In this document: positions 34,024 to 50,414 of the stretch, in pieces
How positions within the stretch are numbered: the first letter of the stretch is position 1
How the letters are laid out: every line of letters starts with the position of its first letter
Notes under the pieces: model-generated
What the model was told of the DNA's origin: nothing
Seen by the model: only the letters and a program-made list of their open reading frames with translations
The model's database searches: none
Made by a program: the position numbers and the translations under genes
DNA from: Globomyces pollinis-pini
Lineage: Eukaryota > Chytridiomycota > Chytridiomycetes > Rhizophydiales > Globomycetaceae
Direction: 5' to 3'
DNA: 64,000 nt
Assembly (NCBI GenBank): GCA_025399215.1
Contig: MU621165.1
Coordinates: 1 to 64,000 of the forward strand

Positions 34024-34881
34024 ATGAGATTGACTTTAATTTTATGGTCTATTGTAACTTTAGTTATCGCTCAAAATAATCTACACTTAGTGAAACGCAA
34101 TTCAGATACCTTAAAATGCAGAAGAGTTCAAAGAAACTATCAAGTTTACCAGCCTCAAGTGTACAGACTTCCTCCCCCTCCTCAACAGCGAAATCCCAGT
34201 GGTGGTAACAATAATCGTCATGAGAACAATCGTAACGATCGACACAACAACCCACACAAGAACAATAGGCACAATAACAATCGACACGATACCAATCGCC
34301 ATAACAATAACCGTCACAACAATCGTCATGAAAATAACCGACACAATAATCGCCATAACAATAACCGTCATAACAATCGTCATGAAAATAACCGTCAGAA
34401 TAATCGCCATGAAAATAACCGACACAACAATCGTCACGACAATAATCGACATAACAATCGCCATAACAACAACCGTAATCATGACAATCGTCACGACAAT
34501 AACCGACAGAACAACCGTAATCATAACAATCGCCATGATACTGACCGTCATGACAATAACCGACAAAATAATCGCCACGACAATCGCAATCAAAACAATC
34601 GTCATGACAACAATCGCAATCAACATAATCGTCACAATACTGATCGTCACGACAATAACCGACAAAACAATCGTCATGACAATAATCGACAAAACAATCG
34701 TCACGACAACAACCGACAGAACAATCACCACAATAACAATCGACAAAACAATCGCCATGATCAAGGTCGCGGCCATCAGCAAAACAATGGTCGAGATAAT
34801 AACCATCGTGAACAAAATAATCATAATCGCAACCAAGGTGGTAATAGAAAAAACAATCACAATGGCCGTAATGGTGACTGA
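34024..34881 (+). CDS. Secreted Asn/His/Arg-rich repeat protein 2
   Basis: An intronless frame of 285 codons with a signal peptide (MRLTLILWSIVTLVIA, cleavage near residue 16). A short mature head follows (RVQRNYQVYQPQVYRLPPPP), then about 220 residues of NNRH, DNNRQ and HENNR repeats ending GGNRKNNHNGRNGD. It resembles protein 1 in signal peptide, absence of introns and Asn/His repeat body, but Arg replaces much of the Gly. It is transcribed divergently from protein 1, at nearly the same distance from its repeat arm. Reverse-strand frames across it are open because of the repeats and are not taken as genes. Function unknown; a cell-wall, cyst-coat or metal-binding role is only a guess. Confidence 0.85.
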   Translation: MRLTLILWSIVTLVIAQNNLHLVKRNSDTLKCRRVQRNYQVYQPQVYRLPPPPQQRNPSGGNNNRHENNRNDRHNNPHKNNRHNNNRHDTNRHNNNRHNNRHENNRHNNRHNNNRHNNRHENNRQNNRHENNRHNNRHDNNRHNNRHNNNRNHDNRHDNNRQNNRNHNNRHDTDRHDNNRQNNRHDNRNQNNRHDNNRNQHNRHNTDRHDNNRQNNRHDNNRQNNRHDNNRQNNHHNNNRQNNRHDQGRGHQQNNGRDNNHREQNNHNRNQGGNRKNNHNGRNGD

Positions 34882-35060
34882 ATCAGAATTACGTAAAAGA
34901 TTGGTATATGTTAGTTGAATTCGGTTTTGTTTAGACTTTTGTAACCAATAAATTGTATTTTTGTTCAATTGTAAATCAAATTATTGAAATAGTCAAAAAT
35001 GTATTATGCATTCATTTTATTGTAAGTTAGTTGAATTGAAGTTATACACCAAATACGGAT

Positions 35061-37237
35061 TTACCTACCATATTTACGTTTCTTGAACGCATCCGGTAAT
35101 TCTGACAAGATTTGCAAGACTGGTCTTTCCACTACAACTATTTCTGATTCGACAGAAGTACATGCCATTAAACTCTGGAATCGATGGTTCAATTTCCATT
35201 CGGTTGTCTCATCAATATCTTTGGTTAAATCAATGACATATGTATAATTCATTCCCCAAACCAACATATGGTCTTCTTTCTTGGGGAAAACGATCCCACT
35301 AATAGTTTCACGACGATTGACAAATTTTTTCGGCAAACGATGAGAATTTTTTGCTGACCAAGGGGTCAATCGATTAATAGACACATCCACAATATAAATC
35401 AAGTTATCAGAAGTGGTAACAGCAACATTAGTAGTTGCTGGCTCGAATGTTATAGATGTATGTGGGTAAGAAAATGTTGGTAAAACGTGTTTAACCTAAA
35501 AATTATTTAAATGAAATCTTACACCAGGTTCAGTCAAAGAAAATGAAACAAGACGCCGTTGACAATCTCCAACAACAATCCAGCTACTATCCGATGAGAT
35601 TGCCAAAGAATTGATAGTTGATCTTTTAGCTGACGAATTATCATAAAAGTCAAACTGGTTGATTATTTCACACAATCCCAAATCAACTACATATATTTTA
35701 GCATCAATGCCAACCACAATCAATTTCTTTGAATCTGGAGTGAATGACACCTTGAATGACCCAGGAAGAGAGTCGAAAACTGGATGTGTAAAATTTCCAA
35801 CCGTTACAGGTGATCCATCGGTTTCAATCTGGAACATTTTAATCCTGTTCGTGTCAGAAGTACAGATAAATGATCCATCATCAGATATATCACTTGCAAT
35901 TAAATTACTATGACCCTATCATTAGCAATAGTTTGGCAAACCTTTAGATTAATGGTTAAAATATGTTGATGGGGTTCATGTGGTAAACGCGAAGTTTCAG
36001 TAGCTTCTGCAACATTTGGTGGTGCTTTTGCAAACCTCCACACACGCACTGAATCATCGAACATGCACATCAATAATCTTTTTATACTTGAGAAAGAAAT
36101 AGGCGATTGTTGAGGAAAATATCCCAGACGTAGTTGTTTCATAAGCTAGTTGTTAAATCTTGTTAAAAGTTACCTGAAAATCTGCTGTAGGTCCGATAAA
36201 CACAACCGAAGTATCAACACCACCAGTCACAATTGTATCCCATGGTCGTTCTTCAATATATGCCATTGCTCTCACATCGTGTGTATGATATCGCTTTTTT
36301 CCTGATATGACCCAGAGTGCCATTGTATTAACTTTAGAAAACTATGATGTTGAATTAAACAATCAAATCGTACCTGCACCAATTTACGATCCACTCCTGA
36401 TGAAAACACTCTAGTACCATCTTTACTTGCAGTTAAACACAGTACATCTGCTTCGTGTGCAATTAACTTCTTCACTAATGTTCCTGTTTTTCCATTCCAA
36501 AATGTTACATTTCCAAGCGAATCACCCGACACTATAGTTCCGTCTTTTAAAATCAAAACATCCCAGACTACAGTATGTTCTCCTTTGACAGTATCTAATT
36601 TCATAGTGTTTATTGTTCTTCCTGTATCCACATGAACGGATCGGATTGTGCCATCAGTTGAACCTACAACTAGAATTGGTTTCACTGGATGCCTACCATT
36701 AACTTACTTAATTACCATGCTAAAGACAAGACCTTTGTTTTTTGGCGTTCCAAAGCAGATATATATTCTAATCCTTCATCAGTAATTTTGAATAATCTGA
36801 TCATTCCATCTTCACATCCAATGGCGATAACATCTTGAGACGGATTTACTTGCATAGACCATACAGCACCACCATAACTGGGAGTAAATGATTCAGGGAG
36901 CAGAGTTTTAATATTGTATTCAATAATTGAGCCAGATAAACCTGCACTAAACAGACGATTACCAACCCAAACAACAACTTCTAACGGATCCAAAGTAGAT
37001 GGAATGGTCTATAAATAAAAATCAAATAAATTAAGAATGTACTCTTTCGTGAAACCAAGTCTTTCCCTTTGGATTCCAGAGTTGTATAGTTCCATTTGCT
37101 CTTCCAACTGCCAAAATTTTCTCTGGTCCGGTACTCATTGCGATGGAAACAACGGAAGGAGATAAATAGTGCACAAACCGACATCGATGTACAGCAGCTT
37201 TAACTTTTGGGGGTTTATATGTTGAAACGACTGTCAT
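35061..37237 (-). CDS. UTP4: UTP4/cirhin, WD40 protein of the small-subunit processome
   Basis: MTVVSTYKPPKVKAAVHRCR, FVHYLSPSVVSIAMSTGPEK, LAVGRANGTIQLWNPKGKTW, PLEVVVWVGNRLFSAGLSGS, IIEYNIKTLLPESFTPSYGG, AVWSMQVNPSQDVIAIGCED, WHPVKPILVVGSTDGTIRS and HTVVWDVLILKDGTIVSGDS match the first beta-propeller of Utp4. The second (DDSVRVWRF, SWIVVGDCQRRLVSFSL) follows, and the end is KKRKYGR, a typical basic terminus. Utp4 is in t-UTP/UtpA and acts in early 18S pre-rRNA processing in the nucleolus. The start ATG at 37237 has no in-frame ATG upstream. Several short introns. Confidence 0.9.
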
Positions 37238-37444
37238 CGAAAAAAAAAATAAAAAAAATATTTTTTGGATTTTAACCTCATCAAGAAATTCAAAATCAGA
37301 TTGGAGTACGAAAGGCAATATGAGAGGTGCATTGAGTTATAGTATATCTGTTACACGTGTATATGTTGAGGCATAATGTTCTGACTTGTAAGAAAGAGAT
37401 CTGTCAAATGTATATTTTTATATTTACAATTTAAAGTTTAATCA

Positions 37445-38839
37445 CTACATTATTCGAATAACAATAGAGTCCCGATCAGTCTCGTCACAAGAAAATGCCT
37501 TTTCTAATGTATCACCACTAACTGCACACAATTCAGAATCTGTTCCGGGGTCTCGATAGAAAAACATATCCGTATCAACATCATATCCTATTATAACAAT
37601 GAAATGCCCAACAAATTCTGTCGAACTGATTAACTCGTATCCCTTCTTCCCATAAGAACTACAAGCTCGTAAACAAGACCGGCTTTTCTTCGATTTGGGA
37701 ATAAGAGGACTTATGGTGGTAGGTATTTCTACTGGAAAATTAGTCATCCTAAAAGTTCAGATACCTGGATTGGGGTTAGGTAATTGAGAAACATATCCAG
37801 TTTTCACAAATGGAATAGGGGCTGGACCTGAGCTATTATTGATGCTAGCCTTACCAGCTCTTGGCAAACTTGGACTGGCAATTTGGGTTCCAAATGAACT
37901 GGTACTAGAAGTTGGTGACAGTGATAATCTGGTTGTCCAATTTAATTTTTGAGCTACACTAGCTGACGGTTTGGCTGAAATAGGAGATGATGATAAATCC
38001 CCATTTTCATTACTGCTAGAATCATTCTCCGATATTTTCATTGTTGGTTTTGAAACGTAAATTGACTTATCTTTTGAAGTACTGAAGAAAGATGACTCAA
38101 ATTTCAGAGATTTTGATTCCTTTTTCTTCAAGATTGATTGACTTTTGTTATTGATGCGGATTCTTGTTGAGCTTGAGTATGTTGATAATAAAGTATCTGA
38201 TTCTTGCTCTCCCATTATAGAAGGTTCCGAAATTTCACTAGCTTCAACCAATGTAGAAACAGATGAAGTTCTTTCTGCTTCTGGAGAAGTTCCAGCACAA
38301 CATGGTTTTCTCAAACTCCAAAAAGACTCCACCACAATTTTCTATGCTTTTCAGCACAAAGATGACAAGAAAGTAAATTTAAATTGACCAACAAGATAAT
38401 AGCGTAACGATCAGAGAGGATGAATCGTCTCATATCATCAAGGGTAAGTGGAGAAGGTACGACTCTAATTTGATGTTCCTTTGCATTTGCAAATAGTGAG
38501 TGAATTCGTTTTAGATCATTTTGAATAGAGTCTTTATAAAAAGTACCATGTTTATGTTTCCAATTAACACCGATATGGGAGGTATACATAGCTAATGATC
38601 AGTCAAACAAACAATATACTAAAATCATTGACTCCATAATGTCGTAGTAAATAAGCCAAATCAATAGTCCATAAAGAATCAGTTGGGTAAGTTTGAGCAA
38701 GTTGAGCACTGGAACAATTCAGACAACCAATTCCCTGCAATACCATTGATACACATGCCAAACCACAGTCCCAGTCTTGATTCTACTCATCAATATTCTT
38801 AACTATTACTTGGTTTGTATGAGGGATTATTGTCAACAT
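37445..38839 (-). CDS. GUCD1-like protein (guanylyl cyclase domain-containing 1) with Ser-rich insert
   Basis: MLTIIPHTNQ|NQDWDCGLAC, LQGIGCLN, SLWTIDLAYLLRHYGVNDFS, YTSHIGVNWKHKHGTFYKDS, IHSLFANAKEHQIRVV and YAIILLVNLNLLSCHLC match GUCD1 up to its CDLC motif. The C-terminal block FVGHFIVIIGYDVDTDMFFY and DPGTDSELCAV also matches. Between them lies a roughly 190-residue Ser/Thr/Pro/Lys-rich insert (about 38330-37757) absent from animal GUCD1. The DWDCGLA Cys and the GHF His resemble a papain-like peptidase fold more than a cyclase; the name is historical. Introns are short (one 27 nt after HTNQ). Confidence 0.82.
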
Positions 38840-39001
38840 TCACTGGAATTTCTTTACGGAAAGTCACAAGGTGTGCCTCAACTGAGTTAAAAATTCACAC
38901 ACTAAGTTCAAAACAAAAATAAAAAAAATTATCGCTGTGTCTTTGATTTGAATTGGTCTAAAATGGTAAAATGATATCAGTAGTAGATGGGTTTTTTATT
39001 C

Positions 39002-43936
<4,935 letters not shown>

Positions 43937-44216
43937 TGAATTGGAAGAAACTTTTTCTTAATTTTTCCGTAACTTGAACCGATGAACACCCGAATCTCCA
44001 GATTACTGTTTTGATACCAACGGTTTTGGTTCCAAGTAGATCATATCACTTGAATTAACAGTTGTATTAGTACTTTAGAGACACAATAGAAAAATAAGAG
44101 GTATTTGAAAAATTAGATTTGGGTACCTAACCTAATCAAACGCTGTGTTGTAATTAACTCATTATCCGTGTAGGTAGAATTTAGTTCACGTTTAATTTCC
44201 TATTTTTTTAATTGAG

Positions 44217-45416
44217 ATGCTTGGAATTGAGGTGAAATATCCAACACTGGATCCAACGGTAGAAATCAGATACTTGAGCAAACTGATACTTGAAAATGTA
44301 TTTGATGATGATGATCAAGACTATTTTTCTGCTGAAGAATGTGATTGTTGTCGAAATAATAGCAAGGAAAGCTGTCTGAACTCTACCTTGGATTATCAAA
44401 CCATTCGACCAATACAACATAAATTTACCAAGTTGGTATTGATTTTTATTGCTTCTAATTAAAAGTAGGACGTACAAATAACCCAGATTCAGCCATCAAA
44501 CAATGATTTCGACTTGCAAGAATTGTATATCAAAAAGGATGGCGATGAATTACATACCAACTACAATTTATTAGATGATTTGACAAGTAATGTCAGTGTT
44601 GACACGAAGATTGTCACAAAAGAACCGAGGAGTGTACTTTTCCAGAAAGATCATGATGTCAGTTTATATAGAAGTATAGATGATAGCGTAGAGCTATTTA
44701 ATGGAGCATCTCATCAAATTCCTCGGATTAACAATACCAACTCTATTGATGACCTGGACATCAATAGACTTTCAATTACCGACCAATCGGATATTTGGGA
44801 TTTTTCTTCTGCTTCGAATGATGATACACCTGTTAAACCTATTAGATTTACGAAAAAGATACATTACAAAATTCTGAAAGACAAATTGTTGTTAGATAGG
44901 GATAGATTATCCAAAAAGTATTACACTGAATTTAATAGAAATGTGTTTAACAATTCATTACCATCGGACATGGAGATTGCTTGGTCAAAGAGGTTAAACA
45001 AGACTGCCGGAAGAACACTACTGATAAAGTAAAATAACACATCCTAACAAAATTGTAGATCTAGAGCAGAATGTAAAGATTTATACCAATGCAAAATAGA
45101 ATTGGCAACTAAAGTTGTAGATACCGAATTTAAACTGAGAAATACCCTTATTCACGAAATGTGTCATGCTGCTGTATGGATAATTGAACATAGTGATATT
45201 CCACATGGAACTTCGTTCAAGCGATGGGGTTCTTTGGTGACCAAGAAATATCCAGATTTGAAAGTGTCCACTTGTCACCAGTACCAAATCAACTTCAAAT
45301 ACAATTATGTTTGTGTAAATGAAGAGTGTGCTTTAACTTATGGAAGACATAGTAAATCGATCAATACTCAAGTGCTTGGATGTGGTGCATGTTCTAGTAA
45401 ATTAAAACTAATATAA
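44217..45416 (+). CDS. SprT-like metalloprotease (GCNA/ACRC-type, Spartan family)
   Basis: The N-terminal half (MLGIEVKYPTLDPTVEIRYL, a DDDDQD acidic run, many Asp/Ser) looks disordered. The SprT domain begins KYYTEFNRNVFNNSLPSDME and has TAGRTLLIK|SRAECKDLYQ, LRNTLIHEMCHAAVWIIEH (zinc HExxH and Glu) and HGTSFKRWG with the third His. A zinc ribbon ends the protein (YVCVNEECALTYGRHSKSI, LGCGACSSKLKLI). This arrangement, with GRHSKS in the ribbon, is that of GCNA/ACRC rather than SPRTN. These enzymes cut DNA-protein crosslinks. A 30-nt intron lies between LLIK and SRAEC. Confidence 0.9.
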
Positions 45417-45488
45417 TAAATTATTATGAATGGATTGTATTTATATTATAAATAAAGTGGTCTGAAATACGTCAATTCTACTAAAAAT

Positions 45489-46363
45489 TTAGGGATTCAA
45501 TGGCCATAGCTGTAGAAACTCCAGTGAATTTTTGATAGTTTGGGCAATCGTGAATTCTGTTGACCAACCTTTTGCATCTGCAACCAAATTAACAATTTTC
45601 TCCATTGCAGGATCTACTTCGCTGATACTATGAACATCGCTTTCTATCAAAATACGATTATCAGGCAATGAAGATATAATCGATTTTGTTTTGGGCGAAC
45701 GAGAGTTTACGAAATGCGAGAATGAAAAGTAAAATCGAGAACCAACACGAGGAAGTTTAATTAGAGCCGATGCAATTTGGGCAGAGCCTATATGTCAATT
45801 AATTTGTCAATACCCAAGAAAGAATGTAACATGATGGAAGGAGGAGCAGGGAGTGGTAGTTTTTGTTTCTTGAATGGTCCACAATTAGTATCCAACTTTC
45901 TAAAATAATCCAAAAGCAACCCATGTGTGTGAACGGAATGTATAGATACTGGTCTATTGTATTTGATTGCGAGATCAAACTGTTTCTGAAAACAATCTAG
46001 TTGAGCATCCATTGGATATTTTATCTTATTGCTGTCCACGGCAACACTATCGAGACCAATTTCACCCACCAAGGAGTTTGGGTATGATTGAATCAACTGT
46101 TCCAATTTATCAAAAGAAGCCAAACTTTGATGTTCATGAGCGAACCAAGGATGGATACCAAAAGCAGGGATCAGGTTAGGAATAGAGACTGCTACATCAT
46201 TTGAGTGAATCAAGTTTGTGTTGTATAACGATGATTTCAATAAATCCTGAATGGTAAACCAATCCGACTCTCTGGTAGCCATCAAAAAGAGTACTTTGGT
46301 ATTCAAACTTCTAACTGATTCCTCTGTCATTTCACTATCAGTTACATGACAATGAACGTCCAT
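45489..46363 (-). CDS. TatD-family metal-dependent nuclease/hydrolase
   Basis: MDVHCHVTDSEMTEE carries the first metal-binding HxH. AFGIHPWFAHEH, LVGEIGLDSVA (Glu ligand), RPVSIHSVHTHG (His), SIMLHSFLG (His) and ILIESDVHSISEVDP (Asp) complete the TatD set. The protein ends FLQLWPLNP. It is closest in pattern to the eukaryotic Cut9-interacting/Scn1-type TatD proteins. An intron lies near 45785. TatD enzymes are 3'-5' DNases linked to repair and DNA degradation. Start at 46363, about 125 bp from the divergent membrane protein gene. Confidence 0.88.
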
Positions 46364-46488
46364 GATGCTTTTAGGAAAACAAAATCGTCATATGATAGAC
46401 AATTCACTGACATTTTTCCCTTCATTTCATTCCACTTTCTTTCCCTTATTTTGAAATTGTTTAAATACTCTCAAAATTCTTTCCTAAA

Positions 46489-48155
46489 ATGTCGTTCATT
46501 TCTCTACCTTCAACCACTGATCCTGTATCATCAGATATTCTAGGTGGAATCCCTTTACCTTCTTGTCCATATCCTCGTTCAACCTTTCTCAATCAATTTA
46601 ATCCATCAGTTTCTTTCACTTACGCATCCTCTAGTATTGTTCTATTCTTGTTTGGAATCGTTACTTTGGTTCACTACAATAAAGTCAGGATATTCAACAG
46701 AAGAATTAAACATCCTTCAGTCAGAAATACAGAATATGCGTGCTTTTACTTATTCTTGGCCATCTCTTTTATGATTGATGCAGTCAGATACATGCATGAT
46801 CTGCCACATCAGCAACCCACTAAAAACCATCCTAATAACGACAAGTGGATTGTAGGGCCTAATATAATGGACGCCTGGTTATTACTAGCATCTTGGCTAT
46901 TCAGATCTTTGTCATTGATGTTTTTAACACTCGCCTTAAATCAACAGAGAATGTATCGATCAACTGTTGCTGCAACACCTGCAGAACATCGCAACTCTAG
47001 TTTATATTTACCACCCAATAATCAGCCAAGCATTAGCGATCATGCCCCATTATTGAATCATCGTCCACAATCTTATCCAGGAACTCGTCCACATTTATTT
47101 CCAATCAATCGTTGGAGTCATGATGAAACATCTCATTCTGATGCATTAGAAGAAACTGAACGGTTTGATCCACCAAGTGATGAGGGAACGCCAACTTCGG
47201 ACAGGTTACCAGCATCTATTTTCGACGCTTCCAAGTAATTTAAAGTCTTTGTTTTTATTAACAATTAGATATTCCGAGTTTTTGACAACTGTAAATAACA
47301 TATTCTGTTGGGAATTTTGTGTCATTTTGGTCTGGATATTGAAACTTTTGTTGACTCTATTTTCAATGTACTGTCCCCACTTGTTTTTAACATTTTAGTG
47401 ATTCGTATCGATTAAGTGATCCCGTAGCAGATCCGAAATCAAGTTTATATTCTCTAAATGGCAATTTACCTACCATAGACTTCATGCCTAACCAACCAAC
47501 TAACAATATCCATTTATTACAAGATACATGGAGTATATTCCCTTTAATATCTTCAATCATTCAAATCATTCCATTGCTAGTGCTAACTTTTGAAATTGTC
47601 ACGACTCCTGCCTTACCCCTTGAAACAGTAGTCAATACTCATAGTAGACGTACTAGAAATCGGGTTTATGGACCTTCTAAAACATTGAAATGTTTATTAC
47701 TAGTGTCAATTGTTGCAAGTTTGGTTTATTGGTTGGAGATTTCAATTGTAGCAAGAATATTAAATGTGATATCACCACAACCTCCTTCCAGTGCTACTTG
47801 TATAGTTCCTCCATGGTACAATGCCAATTTGTTTACTTACTCTCAGGTGGTGGGTAGAGCGGAATAATTTTACAATGGTACCCATAAACATACAAGAATA
47901 TCAAAAGCCTGTCAAGATTATTACACATGGTATTGATTCTTTTATGAAATCTAATACGGAATTAGGATGGGCTTCAAGAATGGATGGAATTCAATGGATT
48001 GGTTCATTATCACTCATTGGAATTTTTTTCTTTATGCGACAAGAGTATACCCGGAATCAAGAGGTTTGATAATATTTTTTTTTTTGATGTTGTAGGATTG
48101 GATTTGGGTTACTGTATCTGAAGTTCAAAATACCTTTGATTTTCGTAGATATTGA
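46489..48155 (+). CDS. Uncharacterised multispanning membrane protein
   Basis: MSFISLPSTTDPVSSDILGG precedes a first helix (SSIVLFLFGIVTLVHY), a second (ACFYLFLAISFMIDAVRYMH) and a third (AWLLLASWLFRSLSLMFLTL). A long Pro/His/Ser loop follows. After two short introns come YSEFLTTVNNIFCWEFC, VILVWILKLLLTLFSI|DS, FPLISSIIQIIPLLVLTFEI, KCLLLVSIVASLVYWLEISI and DGIQWIGSLSLIGIFFFM. The last intron (GTTTGA...TGTAG from about 48066) would extend the end to DWIWVTVSEVQNTFDFRRY at 48155 instead of the stop at 48069. That makes seven or eight helices in all. No family recognised; a receptor-like or channel-like role cannot be judged. Confidence 0.65.
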
Positions 48156-48360
48156 ACTATACAATCACCATGTAAAAATAATTAAATAAATGGATCACTT
48201 TTGAAGTTAGATATTCGAATTGGATATATAATGATCTATTCTATTAAAACTATACTAGGATTGAGCTCATATCATAGGAGATAATTAAAGATGTATTCAC
48301 TGTTAACGTATAGACAGGGTATTTAGTAATTTTGTTTACAATTCAGAAGAATATTGACCT

Positions 48361-49295
48361 TTAGTAATAATCTGCTATTTTGGTATCATTTTCAAAATAT
48401 CCATCACCATAATTCAAGAATAACTGCTTCCCAGCTTTGATTGGACGTATCGATCTCGCTTTGTAGACTATCTGCTTATATTTTTTAGTTTTTGCAGGAA
48501 TGATCCAGTCAAGATTTGGATTATCTGAATGATTTACAAAAAATAATGGTCCATCAAGTACGGTATGATTTCCATGCTAAAGTTAGTTTCAAGTATATTT
48601 CTTACGTGTGAATGGGATTTCGTATCAATGATCACCTTTGAGTCTGAACAAATTGGTTTTGTAGAAATTAAAGCTTCAAGTCCAATTATCGTTTCGTTCG
48701 ATTTGATATCTTTTGTCGCGTAAACTCCAATATGGTTAGGGTAGTTGATCAACGGTCTGATGGTAATGTTACCTTTTGCAAAGGCAATATGATATTTTTT
48801 TAAATGGTATTCAATAGCCCCTTTTGATGAACTCCAATGTTTTACCACAAGACTTTGAACTGCCTTTTTGAAACAAGAAAAGTCTCTCCATTGTGGTTGA
48901 ATCATAAGAACTCTTTTGAACTTGTTGTAGTGCGTTTGTGTGCTAGTTGCCTTTTGAGTTCTTTGAACGTGAAGGTTTATGAATTGATCCAGATTCATAT
49001 CATCCATATCTCTTATTCTGGGTTCATTTTCAGATAAAATCTCATTTTTCCTCCTTTGGATTGAGATCTCCCTCTGTATACTTTGGATCTCCCTCTGTAT
49101 AGCTTGGATTGGAATTCCTAGTTTTTCGCATCTACCTAGGCACAGGGAAAAAAAAGACACGTTGGGGATACCATCAAATATGTCTGTAAAAATAATCAAA
49201 TTAGCTAATACTGCTAATTCCCCTCGTTTGCTGGGAATGTAGTAAAGAAATTCCTCGACCACCTTTACATTATTAAAGGCTTGAAATTTGGTCAT
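48361..49295 (-). CDS. SET-domain protein
   Basis: The first half (MTKFQAFNNVKVVEEFLYYI) has a coiled stretch with a small internal repeat (IQAIQREIQSIQREISIQRR). The SET part reads GVYATKDIKSNETIIGLEAL, SHSH|HGNHTVLDGPLFFVNHS, NPNLDWIIPAKTKKYKQ and IRPIKAGKQLFLNYGDGYF. The NHS and NYGDGYF motifs are the pseudoknot and catalytic Tyr region of SET lysine methyltransferases. A 29-nt intron lies between SHSH and HGNHT. The substrate is unknown. The end DTKIADYY lies at 48361. Confidence 0.82.
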
Positions 49296-49465
49296 GTGTG
49301 GTTAAAATCAGTTTTTGCAGAGCACATAAACTGTTAAACTGCAATGGTAAAGACAATTGCTATTTTAGAAACTAAAAATTACACTCAAGATAGTAAATGC
49401 ATTAGAATTAGAGAAAAAAATATATTTAGGTATTGAGAACTAATTTACAAATGAATAGACTTAAA

Positions 49466-50056
49466 CTAAACCTTACTGATGTTCATCAGTAACATATGGG
49501 ATTCATCAAGTTGTGACTTTAGACTAAGTATTCTTTGTTGTAAATCAGCTTCTCTAGTTTTCCAACTTTCTCGTTCTTTTTCCAATACAGCAAGTTTCAC
49601 TGCCATTTCGAATTTTTCTTTTTCAAACTTTTGAACTTGTTCTTGAGCTTCTTGAAGTAAATTTAATTTCTTTTGTCTGCATCTTTTAGCAGCTTCATTT
49701 TGTCGTTGACGTTTCTTTGCAAGAGAGTTATCTTCATCATTTTCAGATTCTCGCTTTTGAGAGAGTGTGGTAGTAGGTTTTGGAGAAGAGGTTGATTTTG
49801 GGGAAGGGTAATGAGCCTCCACAGTTTCTTCGATAGGAGTAGGTTCTACCAACATATCAGGGAAGGAAGTCATAGGAGAGGCAAAGTTTGAAGTAGGTAC
49901 AAACAAATCATTGAAAAGTGATTCATTTTGTACTTTAGTAGTATTTGAAGATTTGTTTAGATCTGATTTTAGAGATTCAAACCAAGAATCGAAATCTTGA
50001 GTTAATTCTCTTGAAGGTTCAGCTTTGACAGGTAATGTATTTTTAATGTGACACAT
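49466..50056 (-). CDS. bZIP transcription factor, Gcn4/AP-1-like
   Basis: A 196-residue intronless protein. The acidic/aromatic N-terminal half (DFDSWFESLKSDLNK, SLFNDLFVPTSNF) resembles an activation region. The basic region LAKKRQRQNEAAKRCRQKKL has the N..AA..CR signature and is followed by a leucine zipper (LLQEAQEQVQKFEKEKFEMA, LAVLEKERESWKTREADL). It should bind TGA(G/C)TCA sites as a dimer. A TATAAATA lies at 50092-50085. Two TGACTCA-type sites lie in its own upstream region, which suggests autoregulation. No upstream ORFs are visible in the short leader. Confidence 0.93.
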   Translation of the reverse strand: MCHIKNTLPVKAEPSRELTQDFDSWFESLKSDLNKSSNTTKVQNESLFNDLFVPTSNFASPMTSFPDMLVEPTPIEETVEAHYPSPKSTSSPKPTTTLSQKRESENDEDNSLAKKRQRQNEAAKRCRQKKLNLLQEAQEQVQKFEKEKFEMAVKLAVLEKERESWKTREADLQQRILSLKSQLDESHMLLMNISKV

Positions 50057-50414
50057 TTTTGACGAATAATGAGTGAATTTTGAATATTTATAAAGAGAAA
50101 AAAAAGCCAGACGCCACTTTTGAATGATGATGAGTCATCATTATTAATTTTCATTCATCACACTGTCAACATGACTCAAGCCACTCTAATATCCACTCAC
50201 AAAAACAAACTAGTTACTATAAACTAGTTAAAGTAGTTTACTACTAATACTTGTATAGTCATTGTGACAATTAATAGTTGTTTGTATTCATATACAATAA
50301 CATAAGACTAAATAGAATCTCATTTGATGTAAAGTAAATTATTAAAATACAAATACAGTTGAATAGTAATTATATTGATTCATTTGATTAGTGTATGTTT
50401 TCAATTTTTTTAAA
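50057..50414. promoter_or_regulatory. Divergent promoter with AP-1/Gcn4 sites
   Basis: TGAGTCA at 50131-50137 sits at the centre of a hyphenated palindrome TGATGA-G-TCATCA. TGACTCA is at 50172-50178. Both match the expected target of the adjacent bZIP factor. A minus-strand TATAAATA at 50085-50092 faces the bZIP start. The remainder is AT-rich with no gene. Confidence 0.6.

Noticed and set aside
34111..34968. 285-codon reverse-strand frame and 239-codon forward frame across Asn/His-rich gene 2
   Set aside because: Shadows of the NNRH repeats with Ile/Val/Thr-only composition and no start context.
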